DNA of 37,068 bases from CAG-582 sp964551965 (GTDB lineage: Bacteria; Bacillota_I; Bacilli_A; RF39; UBA660): contig CAZKFB010000008.1 in NCBI GenBank assembly GCA_964551965.1, positions 1 through 37,068 of the forward strand, read 5' to 3'. Positions 23,973-30,871 of this stretch are shown piece after piece; the stretch's first letter is position 1; the number at the start of each line of letters is the position of its first letter. Both the position numbers and the translations under genes were made by a program. The notes below the pieces were generated by a model. The model did no database searches and was not told where the DNA came from. It was given only the letters and a program-made list of their open reading frames with translations.

Positions 23973-24006
23973 AAAAAGATACTTTAATATAAAAGTATCT
24001 TTTTTT
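23973..24006 (+). terminator. Terminator after the tRNA-like element
   Basis: AAAAAGATACTTT (23973-23985) / AAAGTATCTTTTT (23992-24004), loop AATATA, followed by more T to 24006. Confidence 0.88.
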
Positions 24007-24016
24007 ATATCATATT

Positions 24017-24066
24017 AAGTAAAAGATTTAGTTTACTTAAAAAGTAAATTAAATACTTTACTTTTT
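24017..24066. repeat. Two tandem inverted repeats, probable HigA operators
   Basis: AAGTAAA (24017-24023) / TTTACTT (24032-24038) and AAAAAGTAAA (24039-24048) / TTTACTTTTT (24057-24066), both with 8-base spacers and centres 25 bases apart. The second repeat overlaps the -35 region of the higBA promoter, so a bound antitoxin would block it. A third inverted repeat, AATTAAC (24087-24093) / GTTAATT (24101-24107), lies just after the -10. Confidence 0.7.
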
Positions 24067-24084
24067 GCTGTCTTTTGATATAAT
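24057..24084 (+). promoter_or_regulatory. Promoter of higBA
   Basis: TATAAT (24079-24084) with a -35-like TTTACT (24057-24062) at 16 bases, the latter lying in the second inverted repeat. This is the usual autorepressed toxin-antitoxin layout. Confidence 0.55.
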
Positions 24085-24125
24085 ATAATTAACCAATTAC
24101 GTTAATTAAATGAGGGGAGTGAAGG

Positions 24126-24458
24126 ATGAAGTTAACGTACAAAAATGAAAAGTTAAAAAATATTTGTGAGAATCCCAAATATAATAATATATTGGTTAAA
24201 AACTACGGAGTTGAATTTGCAAAAAAATTACCACAAAGAATAAAAGAATTAAAGGCCTTTAATTCATTAAATGATGTTCCAAGTAATCTTCCTTTTAGAA
24301 GGCATAAATTAACTGGTAACAGAAATGACCAATTTGCCATACGGATTACTAATCAGTATAGATTAATTTTTAGACAGAAAGATAATAATATTATAAAAGA
24401 AAATTTAAAAGAAGTAAAAGAAATAGAGATAATGGAGGTGTCTAAACATTATGAGTAA
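24126..24458 (+). CDS. higB: HigB-type toxin (RelE/ParE superfamily)
   Basis: A 110-residue protein of the HigB/plasmid maintenance killer family, ribosome-dependent mRNA endonucleases. Matching features: the early Lys-rich strand (MKLTYKNEKLKNICENP), the helix FAKKLPQRIKELKAFNSLND, the RRHKLTGNRNDQFAIRITNQ core and YRLIFRQKDN, then VKEIEIMEVSKHYE at the end, typical of HigB. The order toxin first, antitoxin second is the HigBA arrangement. GAAGG lies just before the ATG and the gene overlaps higA by 8 bases. Confidence 0.88.
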   Translation: MKLTYKNEKLKNICENPKYNNILVKNYGVEFAKKLPQRIKELKAFNSLNDVPSNLPFRRHKLTGNRNDQFAIRITNQYRLIFRQKDNNIIKENLKEVKEIEIMEVSKHYE

Positions 24459-25521
24459 ATTAGATAAATTAGAAGAATATGTAATAGCACCAGGGGAAAC
24501 GATTTTGGAATTATTAGATGCAAATTGTATGACGCAATTAGATCTAGCCAATAAAACGGGAATAAATAAAAAAACAATAAATGAAATTATTAAAGGGAAA
24601 GCTCCTATAACTACTTCAACTGCTTTAAAACTTGAATATGTATTTAATATTCCTGCAAGCTTTTGGAATAATTTGGAAAGTAGTTATAGGGAAGCAATAG
24701 AGAGACAAAGAGATATAGAGTCAATTAAAGAGGATGAAAAATATTTAGAAAGTATTCCTTATTCTGAAATGGCTAAACGTAATTGGGATTGGATTGAAAA
24801 AACAAGAGATTCATACGAGAAAATTATTAATTTGAGAAAATTTTTTTCTGTTGCTTCTCTTGGTTTTGATACGGAATTAAAAAGAAAACTAGCATTTAGA
24901 AAGAGTAATAGCGAAAATTTCTCATTTGAATCTCTATATTGCTGGTTGAGATTTGGAGAAATTCAATCTAATAAAGACGATTATCCAAAATTTAATATTG
25001 AAATATTAAAGGAAAATTCAAAAAAAATCAGAAACTTGGCAAATAAATCTTTTTTAGAACAACTTGATTTAATAAGGGAACTTTTAAAAAAATCTGGAGT
25101 TGCATTAATTTATGAACCTCATTTACCAAACACATATGTCAATGGTATATCATATAAAATATCATGTGAAAAGGCCATAATAATGATAAGTGATAGAGGG
25201 AAAAAAGATGATATTCTATGGTTTACTTTATTTCATGAAATTGCGCATTTAATTAAGCACAGTAAAAAAGAAGTATTTGTAGACTTAGAAGATACTGAAG
25301 TAAATGATATTGAATTAGAAGCAGATGAATTTGCAAGAAATATTTTGATATCTGATAGCGTTTATAATGATTTTGTTAAGAACCATGTGGTATTCAATGA
25401 GAACATAATAAGAGATTTTTCTATAAGAAATAATATTTCAACAGGAATTGTAGTTGGAAGATTACAAAAAGATGGAATAATTGGTTGGAATCAGTTTAAT
25501 AATTTGATAACAAGAATATAA
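24451..25521 (+). CDS. higA: HigA-type antitoxin fused to an ImmA/IrrE-like metallopeptidase domain
   Basis: A 356-residue two-domain protein. Residues about 10-75 are the HigA HTH (APGETILELLDANCMTQLDL, INKKTINEIIKGKAPIT, LEYVFNIPASFWNNLES). The C-terminal part is a COG2856-type Zn peptidase: HEIAH at about 262-266 and LEADEFARNILI supply the metal ligands. Such fusions are a known HigA subtype, and the peptidase may regulate antitoxin turnover or act on a partner. GGAGGTG is at 24434-24440. Probable binding sites are the inverted repeats before higB. Confidence 0.9.
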   Translation: MSKLDKLEEYVIAPGETILELLDANCMTQLDLANKTGINKKTINEIIKGKAPITTSTALKLEYVFNIPASFWNNLESSYREAIERQRDIESIKEDEKYLESIPYSEMAKRNWDWIEKTRDSYEKIINLRKFFSVASLGFDTELKRKLAFRKSNSENFSFESLYCWLRFGEIQSNKDDYPKFNIEILKENSKKIRNLANKSFLEQLDLIRELLKKSGVALIYEPHLPNTYVNGISYKISCEKAIIMISDRGKKDDILWFTLFHEIAHLIKHSKKEVFVDLEDTEVNDIELEADEFARNILISDSVYNDFVKNHVVFNENIIRDFSIRNNISTGIVVGRLQKDGIIGWNQFNNLITRI

Positions 25522-25540
25522 AAATGAAGGAGTGATAGAT

Positions 25541-26155
25541 ATGACAGATTATCCATATATGATTTCTAATAATAAAATTGCTATGATATTTGATAAGATA
25601 TTAACAGCTGCAGTACCAGATAAATTTACTAACGAGTTTCTAAAAAAAATGGGCTTTTCAAGTTCAAACGATAGAGCATTTACTTTATTATTAAAGAAAT
25701 TAAATTTTGTTGGTTCTGATGGTACGCCTAACACAATATACACCAATTTAAAAGATAAGAGTTTATCAAAAAAAACAATTGCAAAACAAATTAAAGAGTT
25801 ATATTCAGAACTATTTATTATAAATACTAATATTAATAATTGTAACGAAGATGAAATAAAAGGCGCAATATCTAGAGTAACCGGGAAAGAGGAAAAAGAT
25901 GTAAAAAGAATTTTTTCAACTTTTAAGGCTTTATGTGATTATGCTGACTTTTCTGAATCTTTAAATAATCTTAATGAACAAAAAGAAGATAATAACGTTA
26001 TAGAACCAGTTTCCATTGGTAATAATGCAGTAAGTAATTCGGACGAATTAAAAGCTGATTTTCATTATAATATACAAATTCATTTACCTGCAACAAATGA
26101 CATTAGTGTTTATAATGCAATCTTTAAAAGTATAAAGGAAAACTTATTTAAGTGA
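25541..26155 (+). CDS. DUF5343-like protein
   Basis: A 204-residue protein whose N-terminal 100 residues resemble DUF5343: YPYMISNNKIAMIFDKILTA, the FTNEFLKKMGFSSSNDRAFT turn, LLKKLNFVGSDGTPNTIYTN and the LYSELFIIN segment. The rest (about 140-204) is variable. DUF5343 function is unknown. The stop overlaps the start of the HEPN-type gene by 4 bases (GTGA), so the two are translationally coupled and likely work together. I use ATG 25541, 8 bases after AAGGAG (25527-25532); a GTG three codons upstream overlaps this site. It follows higA by 19 bases and may share its transcript. Confidence 0.72.
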   Translation: MTDYPYMISNNKIAMIFDKILTAAVPDKFTNEFLKKMGFSSSNDRAFTLLLKKLNFVGSDGTPNTIYTNLKDKSLSKKTIAKQIKELYSELFIINTNINNCNEDEIKGAISRVTGKEEKDVKRIFSTFKALCDYADFSESLNNLNEQKEDNNVIEPVSIGNNAVSNSDELKADFHYNIQIHLPATNDISVYNAIFKSIKENLFK

Positions 26156-26730
26156 AAAAAATTAACGATCTGAAAAACTTTGTTTTTGATGCATTATTGA
26201 CTCGAGATAATTTAAAATTATTAGAAAAGGAAGGTATATTTCTAGATTCTTCTATTTCTGATAATAAGGTGGATAGAATTGTTGATAATTCATTCAGTCC
26301 AAAACTTTGGAACGATGCTAATAATATGTCTGAAGTATACAAATCTATTTATTGTGTTGAAAATATGTTAAGAGAATTTATTGTTGAAAGATTATCAGAA
26401 AATCATGGCATTGATTGGTGGGAAAAATGTGTTCCAAGCAAGGTAAAAAAGGAAGTTGATAACTTAAAAGAAGAAGAAAAGATTAATAAATATTATTCTA
26501 ATAGATCTACTTCTAATATTGGTTACACAATGTTGGGCAATTTAACTCAAATAATTATAAATAACTGGGATGACTTTTCTGACATCGTTCCAAATCAGTA
26601 ATGGATAAATTCGCGAATGGATGACTTAGAAATGGCTAGAAATATTATTATGCATACGGGCGTTTTGCCAAATATGGAATTGGAGCGAGTTGATAGTATA
26701 GTCAGGGATTTGCTTAGACAATTTAATTAG
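26152..26730 (+). pseudogene. HEPN (Swt1-like) protein interrupted by an in-frame TAA
   Basis: From the GTG at 26152 the frame gives 149 residues, then TAA at 26599-26601, then continues open in the same frame for 42 codons to TAG at 26728-26730. The downstream part begins WINSRMDDLEMARNIIMH and carries the HEPN ribonuclease motif RNxxxH (codons 163-168). The upstream part ends NIGYTMLGNLTQIIINNWDD, which matches the region preceding that motif in Swt1-type HEPN domains. So one gene has been broken by a single stop codon that removes the catalytic motif, or the stop is read through. The partner is the DUF5343 gene just upstream. Confidence 0.72.
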
Positions 26731-26755
26731 TGTCTTATATAAGATTTATAACAAT

Positions 26756-26777
26756 AAAGAACCTTTAGGCTCTTTTT
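26756..26777 (+). terminator. Imperfect terminator copy (left amidase leader)
   Basis: AAAGAACC (26756-26763) / GGCTCTTT with one A-C mismatch, followed by T. It is the decayed counterpart of the perfect hairpin at 27975-27999. Confidence 0.5.
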
Positions 26778-26800
26778 CATATGCTATTTTAGGTGATTAT

Positions 26801-26890
26801 ATGAATTTTGGTTTTGTGATAGATCCTGATATTCGTATTCTATTAAATCCAACAAAAAGTAATAGTTGTGGTAAATCATTATCTATATAA
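26801..26890 (+). pseudogene. Fragment of an amidase gene start (left copy)
   Basis: The frame begins MNFGFVIDPDIR, matching the start MNFGVVIDPGHG of the larger amidase fragment at 28024, then loses similarity and stops after 29 codons. The similarity includes the upstream leader (CTATTTTAGGTGAT) and terminator, so a block of about 80 bases (26756-26836) is duplicated at 27976-28059. No catalytic residue beyond the first Asp remains. Confidence 0.6.
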
Positions 26891-26964
26891 TATTAATTAC
26901 AATAATATACTTTGGAAGTGTCTTTTGGATAATATAATAATTAAACTAATGAAAAGGAGAGTTC

Positions 26965-27651
26965 ATGGAAAAAGATTTATTTGACTATATATTAGTTCCA
27001 ACAAAAAGCGAACTGAGGTCAACTAATTGTATAGATAAAATGTATAGCTTACCTATTTTAAAAATACCCAAAAATGGTTGGCAATATTGGAATAGGGATA
27101 ATTATAAAGATTATTTAGTGCAAGAGGCTATTACAAACTATAATAACGAGATTGTAATGGCAAAATATTATTATTGTTTAGGCCTTAAATATCATAGGTA
27201 TTTTGGTAAGTTTAACAATAATGAATATGATTTTTGGTGTAGAAAGTACTTGGAGCAAACTATTAAAGAGCTTTATTCAATTTATGATAAATCCATGTAT
27301 GTGATTAACTATTTATATGATTTTCGAATAACTTCAGATATTTCATTTAAACAAAAAGTTCGTGAAAAACTAAAAGAAAAAGATAAAAAATTATATGAAG
27401 AAGTTAATAGAATTTATAGCAAATTATATGGTGATAAAATAAAAAATAGTATTAGAGATAATATTACTCATAATTCTAGTGAGTTGTTTGATAGATATAT
27501 CCCAATTTATAACGATGATTGTACTTCGTGGGAAAGAAAAGATGCAATGGATTATGAAGCAATTATAAAAATGATAGAGGATATAAGTGATATATTAAGT
27601 GAAAATAAGGATATTTTGAAGAGTATGTTAATTATGATGTATCCTAGATAA
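26965..27651 (+). CDS. HEPN-like protein of unknown function
   Basis: A 228-residue, largely helical protein with many Tyr and Lys. Residues 163-170 read IRDNITHN, which fits the HEPN RNase motif R-x4-H (Arg164, His169) between two predicted helices; the layout (long N-terminal region, motif near two thirds) is reminiscent of Cthe_2314-type HEPN proteins. I cannot be sure of the family. AAGGAG at 26952-26957 supports the start, and TATAAT is at 26933-26938. It lies between the two amidase fragments, so it was probably gained by insertion. Confidence 0.6.
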   Translation: MEKDLFDYILVPTKSELRSTNCIDKMYSLPILKIPKNGWQYWNRDNYKDYLVQEAITNYNNEIVMAKYYYCLGLKYHRYFGKFNNNEYDFWCRKYLEQTIKELYSIYDKSMYVINYLYDFRITSDISFKQKVREKLKEKDKKLYEEVNRIYSKLYGDKIKNSIRDNITHNSSELFDRYIPIYNDDCTSWERKDAMDYEAIIKMIEDISDILSENKDILKSMLIMMYPR

Positions 27652-27693
27652 TAATATAATTAAATGTAAAATAGTAATTTAGAGTTTGGATTG

Positions 27694-27705
27694 CATATTA
27701 ATATG
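27694..27705. promoter_or_regulatory. Perfect 12-bp palindrome upstream of the 77-residue ORF
   Basis: CATATTAATATG at 27694-27705 is a perfect palindrome placed 50 bases before the start at 27755, in a good place for an operator. AT-rich palindromes can arise by chance. Confidence 0.3.
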
Positions 27706-27754
27706 TTCTATGATATATTTGCGTACAGCATTTATAATAAAGGAGGACAATACA

Positions 27755-27988
27755 ATGGAAATAAATAAGATTATGAGTTCTATTAATGGAATGAGTAAAG
27801 AACAGAGAGAGTATTATAAGTATTTATATGAGGAATCTTTAGGCGATGAATTGTTAAAAACTTTTAAAAAGGGAACAGATTTTATTGATGAAGCTATGAA
27901 AGTAACTGATAATAAGAAAAAAGAAGAACTAGTTGTACTTTTTCTACTTTATCTTTTTGATAAGCAACACGATCAAAAGAACCACTAG
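27755..27988 (+). CDS. Small helical protein of unknown function
   Basis: A 77-residue charged helical protein with no recognised domain (ends LYLFDKQHDQKNH). The ATG at 27755 is 8 bases after a perfect AGGAGG (27741-27746); a longer frame from 27686 has no ribosome binding site. It follows the HEPN-like gene by about 100 bases and may be its small partner (inference). The stop codon lies in the loop of the terminator shared with the amidase leader. Confidence 0.6.
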   Translation: MEINKIMSSINGMSKEQREYYKYLYEESLGDELLKTFKKGTDFIDEAMKVTDNKKKEELVVLFLLYLFDKQHDQKNH

Positions 27989-27999
27989 GTTCTTTTTTT
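27975..27999 (+). terminator. Terminator overlapping the stop of the 77-residue ORF
   Basis: AAAAGAACC (27975-27983), loop ACTA, GGTTCTTTT (27988-27996), T to 27999. The TAG stop (27986-27988) straddles loop and stem. Confidence 0.9.
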
Positions 28000-28023
28000 C
28001 ATATACTATTTTAGGTGATAATA

Positions 28024-28317
28024 ATGAATTTTGGTGTTGTAATTGATCCTGGACATGGAGGTATTGATTCTGGCGCTGTGGGTAATGATATTGTTGAAAA
28101 GGATATGACACTAGCTATAAGTAAGATAATGTATGAAGAGTTTAAGAGATTAGGTATACCTGTATATATGACTAGAGAAGAAGATATGACTTTATCTCCT
28201 AAAGATAGAGTAGCTAAAGCTATGAGCTTTTTTGGTAAAGATAAGAATGTAATACTTATATCTAATCACATCAATGCAGGAGGTGGCGATAGCCAAAGTG
28301 TAACAAAGTATGTATAA
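28024..28317 (+). pseudogene. N-acetylmuramoyl-L-alanine amidase, truncated (right copy)
   Basis: A 97-residue Amidase_3 fragment. Present: DPGHGGIDSGAVGNDIVEKD with the first His and Glu zinc ligands and LISNHINAGGGD with the second His ligand. Missing: everything after, including the catalytic Glu near the C-terminus, so about half of the usual 180-residue domain is gone; the final SQSVTKYV is not clearly family sequence. No matching continuation was found downstream in any frame. It has no signal peptide. Its first 9 residues and leader are duplicated at 26756-26836, which suggests insertion-related rearrangement at this gene. RBS AGGTGATA. Confidence 0.75.
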
Positions 28318-28333
28318 CAATTAAAGCCTATAG

Positions 28334-28362
28334 AGTTTGATTAAGTCAAACTTTATTTTTTT
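28334..28362 (+). terminator. Terminator after the amidase fragment
   Basis: AGTTTGA (28334-28340), loop TTAAG, TCAAACT (28346-28352), then TTATTTTTTT. Confidence 0.75.
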
Positions 28363-28401
28363 AATAATTTATTTTATCATAGTAGCATGAAAGGAGGATT
28401 T

Positions 28402-29076
28402 ATGAATAAACCTTATAAATACAAAGATTTTTTTTACTTTTTTGATCATGATATTTTTAATGATATGTTTAATAGAAAATGTAATAAGGATAGATTAATG
28501 ATTAAAGATATGGAAGAACAGTTAGCAAATGCCATTAATGTATCAAAAGATGCAGTTCATAGTTGGCGTTATAAAACTTATAGTCCTAATGATTTAAATC
28601 TTGTTAACGATATAGCAAGTTATTTTGGGTGTGAAAAGGATGTACTATTGTGTAAGAAGGGTGGAGATACAAAAATGAAAAAACTATCAGATGTTGAATT
28701 GATGTCGGTAAAAAGAGTATATGAATCACTAATAGAATTTTTAGAATATTTTTACAAAACAAATGGTTTTAATGATTTATGGTTTGATTTTGAAAAACTT
28801 GATCTTTCGTTAAGAGAAGAAAAATTATGGGAAATAGCAGAAAAAGAGCATGATAAGGTGATCTTGTCTTTAAAAAAAGAATATCCTATTATTGGAAAAA
28901 TACAAATTTATACTGATTTAAGTAATTTTATTTATAATGATTTATATGACATATATGATGGAAAATTGACCTACGCATATAGATTTGAAGCAATACCTGA
29001 TGGAAACCCAACAACTGATGAGGATTATACAAAAGCATATAAAAAATTAAATGAAATAATTGATTCATATTGTTAA
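28402..29076 (+). CDS. HTH protein with an unknown C-terminal domain
   Basis: A 224-residue protein. Residues about 35-90 resemble an XRE-type HTH: MEEQLANAINVSKDAVHSWR, LVNDIASYFGCEKDVLL. The C-terminal 130 residues look helical and acidic and match nothing I recognise. GGAGG at 28393-28397 lies 4 bases before the ATG at 28402; a start at 28387 is unsupported. It is a single gene bounded by terminators inside the island; it may control neighbours or be a defence component, both inference. Confidence 0.72.
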   Translation: MNKPYKYKDFFYFFDHDIFNDMFNRKCNKDRLMIKDMEEQLANAINVSKDAVHSWRYKTYSPNDLNLVNDIASYFGCEKDVLLCKKGGDTKMKKLSDVELMSVKRVYESLIEFLEYFYKTNGFNDLWFDFEKLDLSLREEKLWEIAEKEHDKVILSLKKEYPIIGKIQIYTDLSNFIYNDLYDIYDGKLTYAYRFEAIPDGNPTTDEDYTKAYKKLNEIIDSYC

Positions 29077-29085
29077 ATTTTTTTT

Positions 29086-29124
29086 AACTCTATTTAATTT
29101 TAGGTAGTTAAGTAGAGTTTTTTT
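29086..29124 (+). terminator. Terminator after the HTH gene
   Basis: A 12-bp stem with one T-G pair, AACTCTATTTAA (29086-29097) / TTAAGTAGAGTT (29108-29119), followed by TTTTT. Confidence 0.85.
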
Positions 29125-29185
29125 ATGAAATTTATTTTTAAAAATGAAGTTTTAATTTTCTTAGCATCCAATAAATATTAAAATA

Positions 29186-29220
29186 TTGTCCTAGCCAGCA
29201 CTGAAAACCTACTCCCGCCA
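29186..29220 (-). repeat. Left inverted repeat flanking the abiE genes
   Basis: Read on the minus strand from 29220 it begins TGGCGGGAGTAGGTTTTCA and matches 30825-30859 on the plus strand at 26 of 35 positions by my count. It stands out as GC-richer than its surroundings. The 280-base gap 29077-29356 also holds the terminator, TGGGAA/TTCCCA (29233-29246) and the abiE promoter. Confidence 0.6.
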
Positions 29221-29276
29221 AGTTTTCTATTGTGGGAAAATTCCCAAACCCTTTAAATTTTTAGAAAAAAATATTT

Positions 29277-29328
29277 TTCGACAAGTTGATCAATCTATAT
29301 TTATTTTTGTTCGGCAAAATGTTATAAT
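29277..29328 (+). promoter_or_regulatory. Promoter and possible operators of abiEi-abiEii
   Basis: Extended -10 TGTTATAAT at 29320-29328. Upstream, TTCGACAA (29277-29284) and TTCGGCAA (29310-29317) are near-identical and 33 bases apart, and the second lies in a small hairpin TTTTG/CAAAA. AbiEi-type antitoxins repress their own promoters through repeats, so these are candidate sites. Confidence 0.5.
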
Positions 29329-29356
29329 GTATGTACAAAAGTAAATAGGTGATTTT

Positions 29357-29944
29357 ATGAATAATGAGAAAAGATTAATAGAATATTTAGAAAAAAATAA
29401 TGGTTATATTACTACTGCTGAATTACTAGGACTTAATATTTATAAATCTCAAATTCAATTGTATATTGATAAAAATATTATAGAAAAAGTTAGTCATGGC
29501 TTATATATGGATACAAAGATTCTTAAAGATGAATATTTTATTTTACAAAAAAAGTATCCTTTAGCAGTATTTTCATATAATACAGCATTACACATTTTAA
29601 ATCTTACTAATAAGACACCAACTGAAATTGATATAACGGTGCCAAGAAATAAAAGGGTTAGAGGAAATTATAATATTCATTATGTTTCAGACAAGTATTA
29701 TGATATCGGGATAATCGAAGTTCTAAGCCCAAATGGTAATCCAGTAAAAGTATATAATGCGGAAAGATGTATTTGTGATATGTTAAGAACTGAAGGAGAA
29801 TTTGATTTGGAACTTCAAAATAGAGTTTTAGATTATTACTTCCATAGTAAAGATAAAAATCTTGATAAATTATTAGAATATGCTGAAATATTTAATATTT
29901 ATGAAAAAGTTAATACAATTGTGGAGGTAATGATGAAATGGTAG
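29357..29944 (+). CDS. abiEi: AbiEi-type antitoxin (Type IV TA system)
   Basis: A 195-residue protein with an N-terminal winged-helix (RLIEYLEKNNGYITTAELLG, VSHGLYMDTKILKDEYFIL) and a C-terminal antitoxin domain (LAVFSYNTALHILNLTNKTP, EIDITVPRNKRV, VYNAERCICDMLRTEGEFDL). AbiEi represses the operon and counteracts AbiEii without direct binding in the best-studied cases. It carries the extended -10 promoter and the GGTGATTTT ribosome binding site, and overlaps abiEii by 7 bases. Confidence 0.9.
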   Translation: MNNEKRLIEYLEKNNGYITTAELLGLNIYKSQIQLYIDKNIIEKVSHGLYMDTKILKDEYFILQKKYPLAVFSYNTALHILNLTNKTPTEIDITVPRNKRVRGNYNIHYVSDKYYDIGIIEVLSPNGNPVKVYNAERCICDMLRTEGEFDLELQNRVLDYYFHSKDKNLDKLLEYAEIFNIYEKVNTIVEVMMKW

Positions 29945-30789
29945 AAGAAGTAATCAAATTAAAGGCAAAAGAACTTGAAGATAAGTATAATTTAAATTAT
30001 TATGAATCATTACAAAGATTTATGTTTGAAAAAATATTGGAAAGAATATCCGTTTCAAAATATCAAGATAATTTTATACTAAAAGGCGGATTATTACTTG
30101 CTGCAATGTTTGGCGTAGAAAACAGAACAACAAAAGATATGGACACTACAATTACTGGTATAGATATTTCAAAAGATAAAATGGTAAATGTTTTAAATGA
30201 GATATTATCTATTGATTTAAATGATGGAGTTAAATTTGATATTGTAAGTATTACTGATATAAGAGAAGAAGATGAGTATGGGGGAAATAAATATCATATT
30301 ACTGGTAGAGTAAATAGTACTAAAGTGAATTTAGAAATTGATATATCAACTGGAGACAAAGTAACACCAAAAGAATTGAAGTTTAAATATCCTTTATTAT
30401 TTGAAGATAGAAGTATTTTAATCAATAGTTATAATATTGAAACTATACTAGCTGAAAAAATAGAAACTGTTTTAAGACGTGGAAAGTATAATAGTAGAAT
30501 GAAAGATTATTATGACATATATTTCTTTTTAACAAAGCTAAGAAATGAAATTGATATAAATATATTCAAAGATGCAATTGATAATACTTTTACTAAAAGA
30601 GATTCTTTTGAATACTTAAATGATTATAGCGAAATTATTAAATCAATCATTGATAGTGATAGAATAAAAACAAACTGGAAATCTTATTCCAAGAAGAATA
30701 GCTATGCAAATAAGCTAGAAGTAAATCAAATAATGTTTTTATTAAATGATTTTATAAAAGAATTGAATTTAGAATTAGTAGCAGTATAG
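29938..30789 (+). CDS. abiEii: AbiEii/AbiGii-type nucleotidyltransferase toxin
   Basis: A 283-residue nucleotidyltransferase-like toxin (DUF1814). Conserved motifs: FILKGGLLLAAM (the LKGG box at 48-51), TKDMDTTI with the metal-binding DxD (Asp67, Asp69), VNLEIDIS and KDYYDIY at about 189-195. Family members block growth, and at least some modify tRNA 3' ends, which aborts phage infection. GGAGG lies at 29923-29927. It looks intact and full length. Confidence 0.92.
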   Translation: MVEEVIKLKAKELEDKYNLNYYESLQRFMFEKILERISVSKYQDNFILKGGLLLAAMFGVENRTTKDMDTTITGIDISKDKMVNVLNEILSIDLNDGVKFDIVSITDIREEDEYGGNKYHITGRVNSTKVNLEIDISTGDKVTPKELKFKYPLLFEDRSILINSYNIETILAEKIETVLRRGKYNSRMKDYYDIYFFLTKLRNEIDINIFKDAIDNTFTKRDSFEYLNDYSEIIKSIIDSDRIKTNWKSYSKKNSYANKLEVNQIMFLLNDFIKELNLELVAV

Positions 30790-30824
30790 GGATTGGGAAT
30801 GCTCCCATAATACGCGAAAAGTGC

Positions 30825-30859
30825 TGGTGGGAGTAACTTTTCAATACTTGCTAAGCAAA
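30825..30859 (+). repeat. Right inverted repeat flanking the abiE genes
   Basis: Begins TGGTGGGAGTAACTTTTCA. It is the inverted counterpart of 29186-29220, 36 bases after the abiEii stop. The gap 30790-30871 otherwise shows only the GGGA...TCCC stretch and the Fic ribosome binding site. Confidence 0.6.
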
Positions 30860-30871
30860 GAAGGTGAAATA

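Noticed and set aside
26152..26730. Alternative genetic code or selenocysteine as the reason for the internal stop
   Set aside because: The internal stop is TAA, the other genes use TAA as a normal stop, TGA also terminates genes here, and Trp is encoded by TGG.
23036..28317. Prophage, suggested by GH25 lysozyme plus amidase
   Set aside because: No capsid, terminase, tail, holin or integrase genes are present in the window; the amidase is truncated.
29125..29356. Small gene in the gap before abiEi
   Set aside because: No open frame with a ribosome binding site; the gap is accounted for by a terminator, an inverted repeat and the promoter region.
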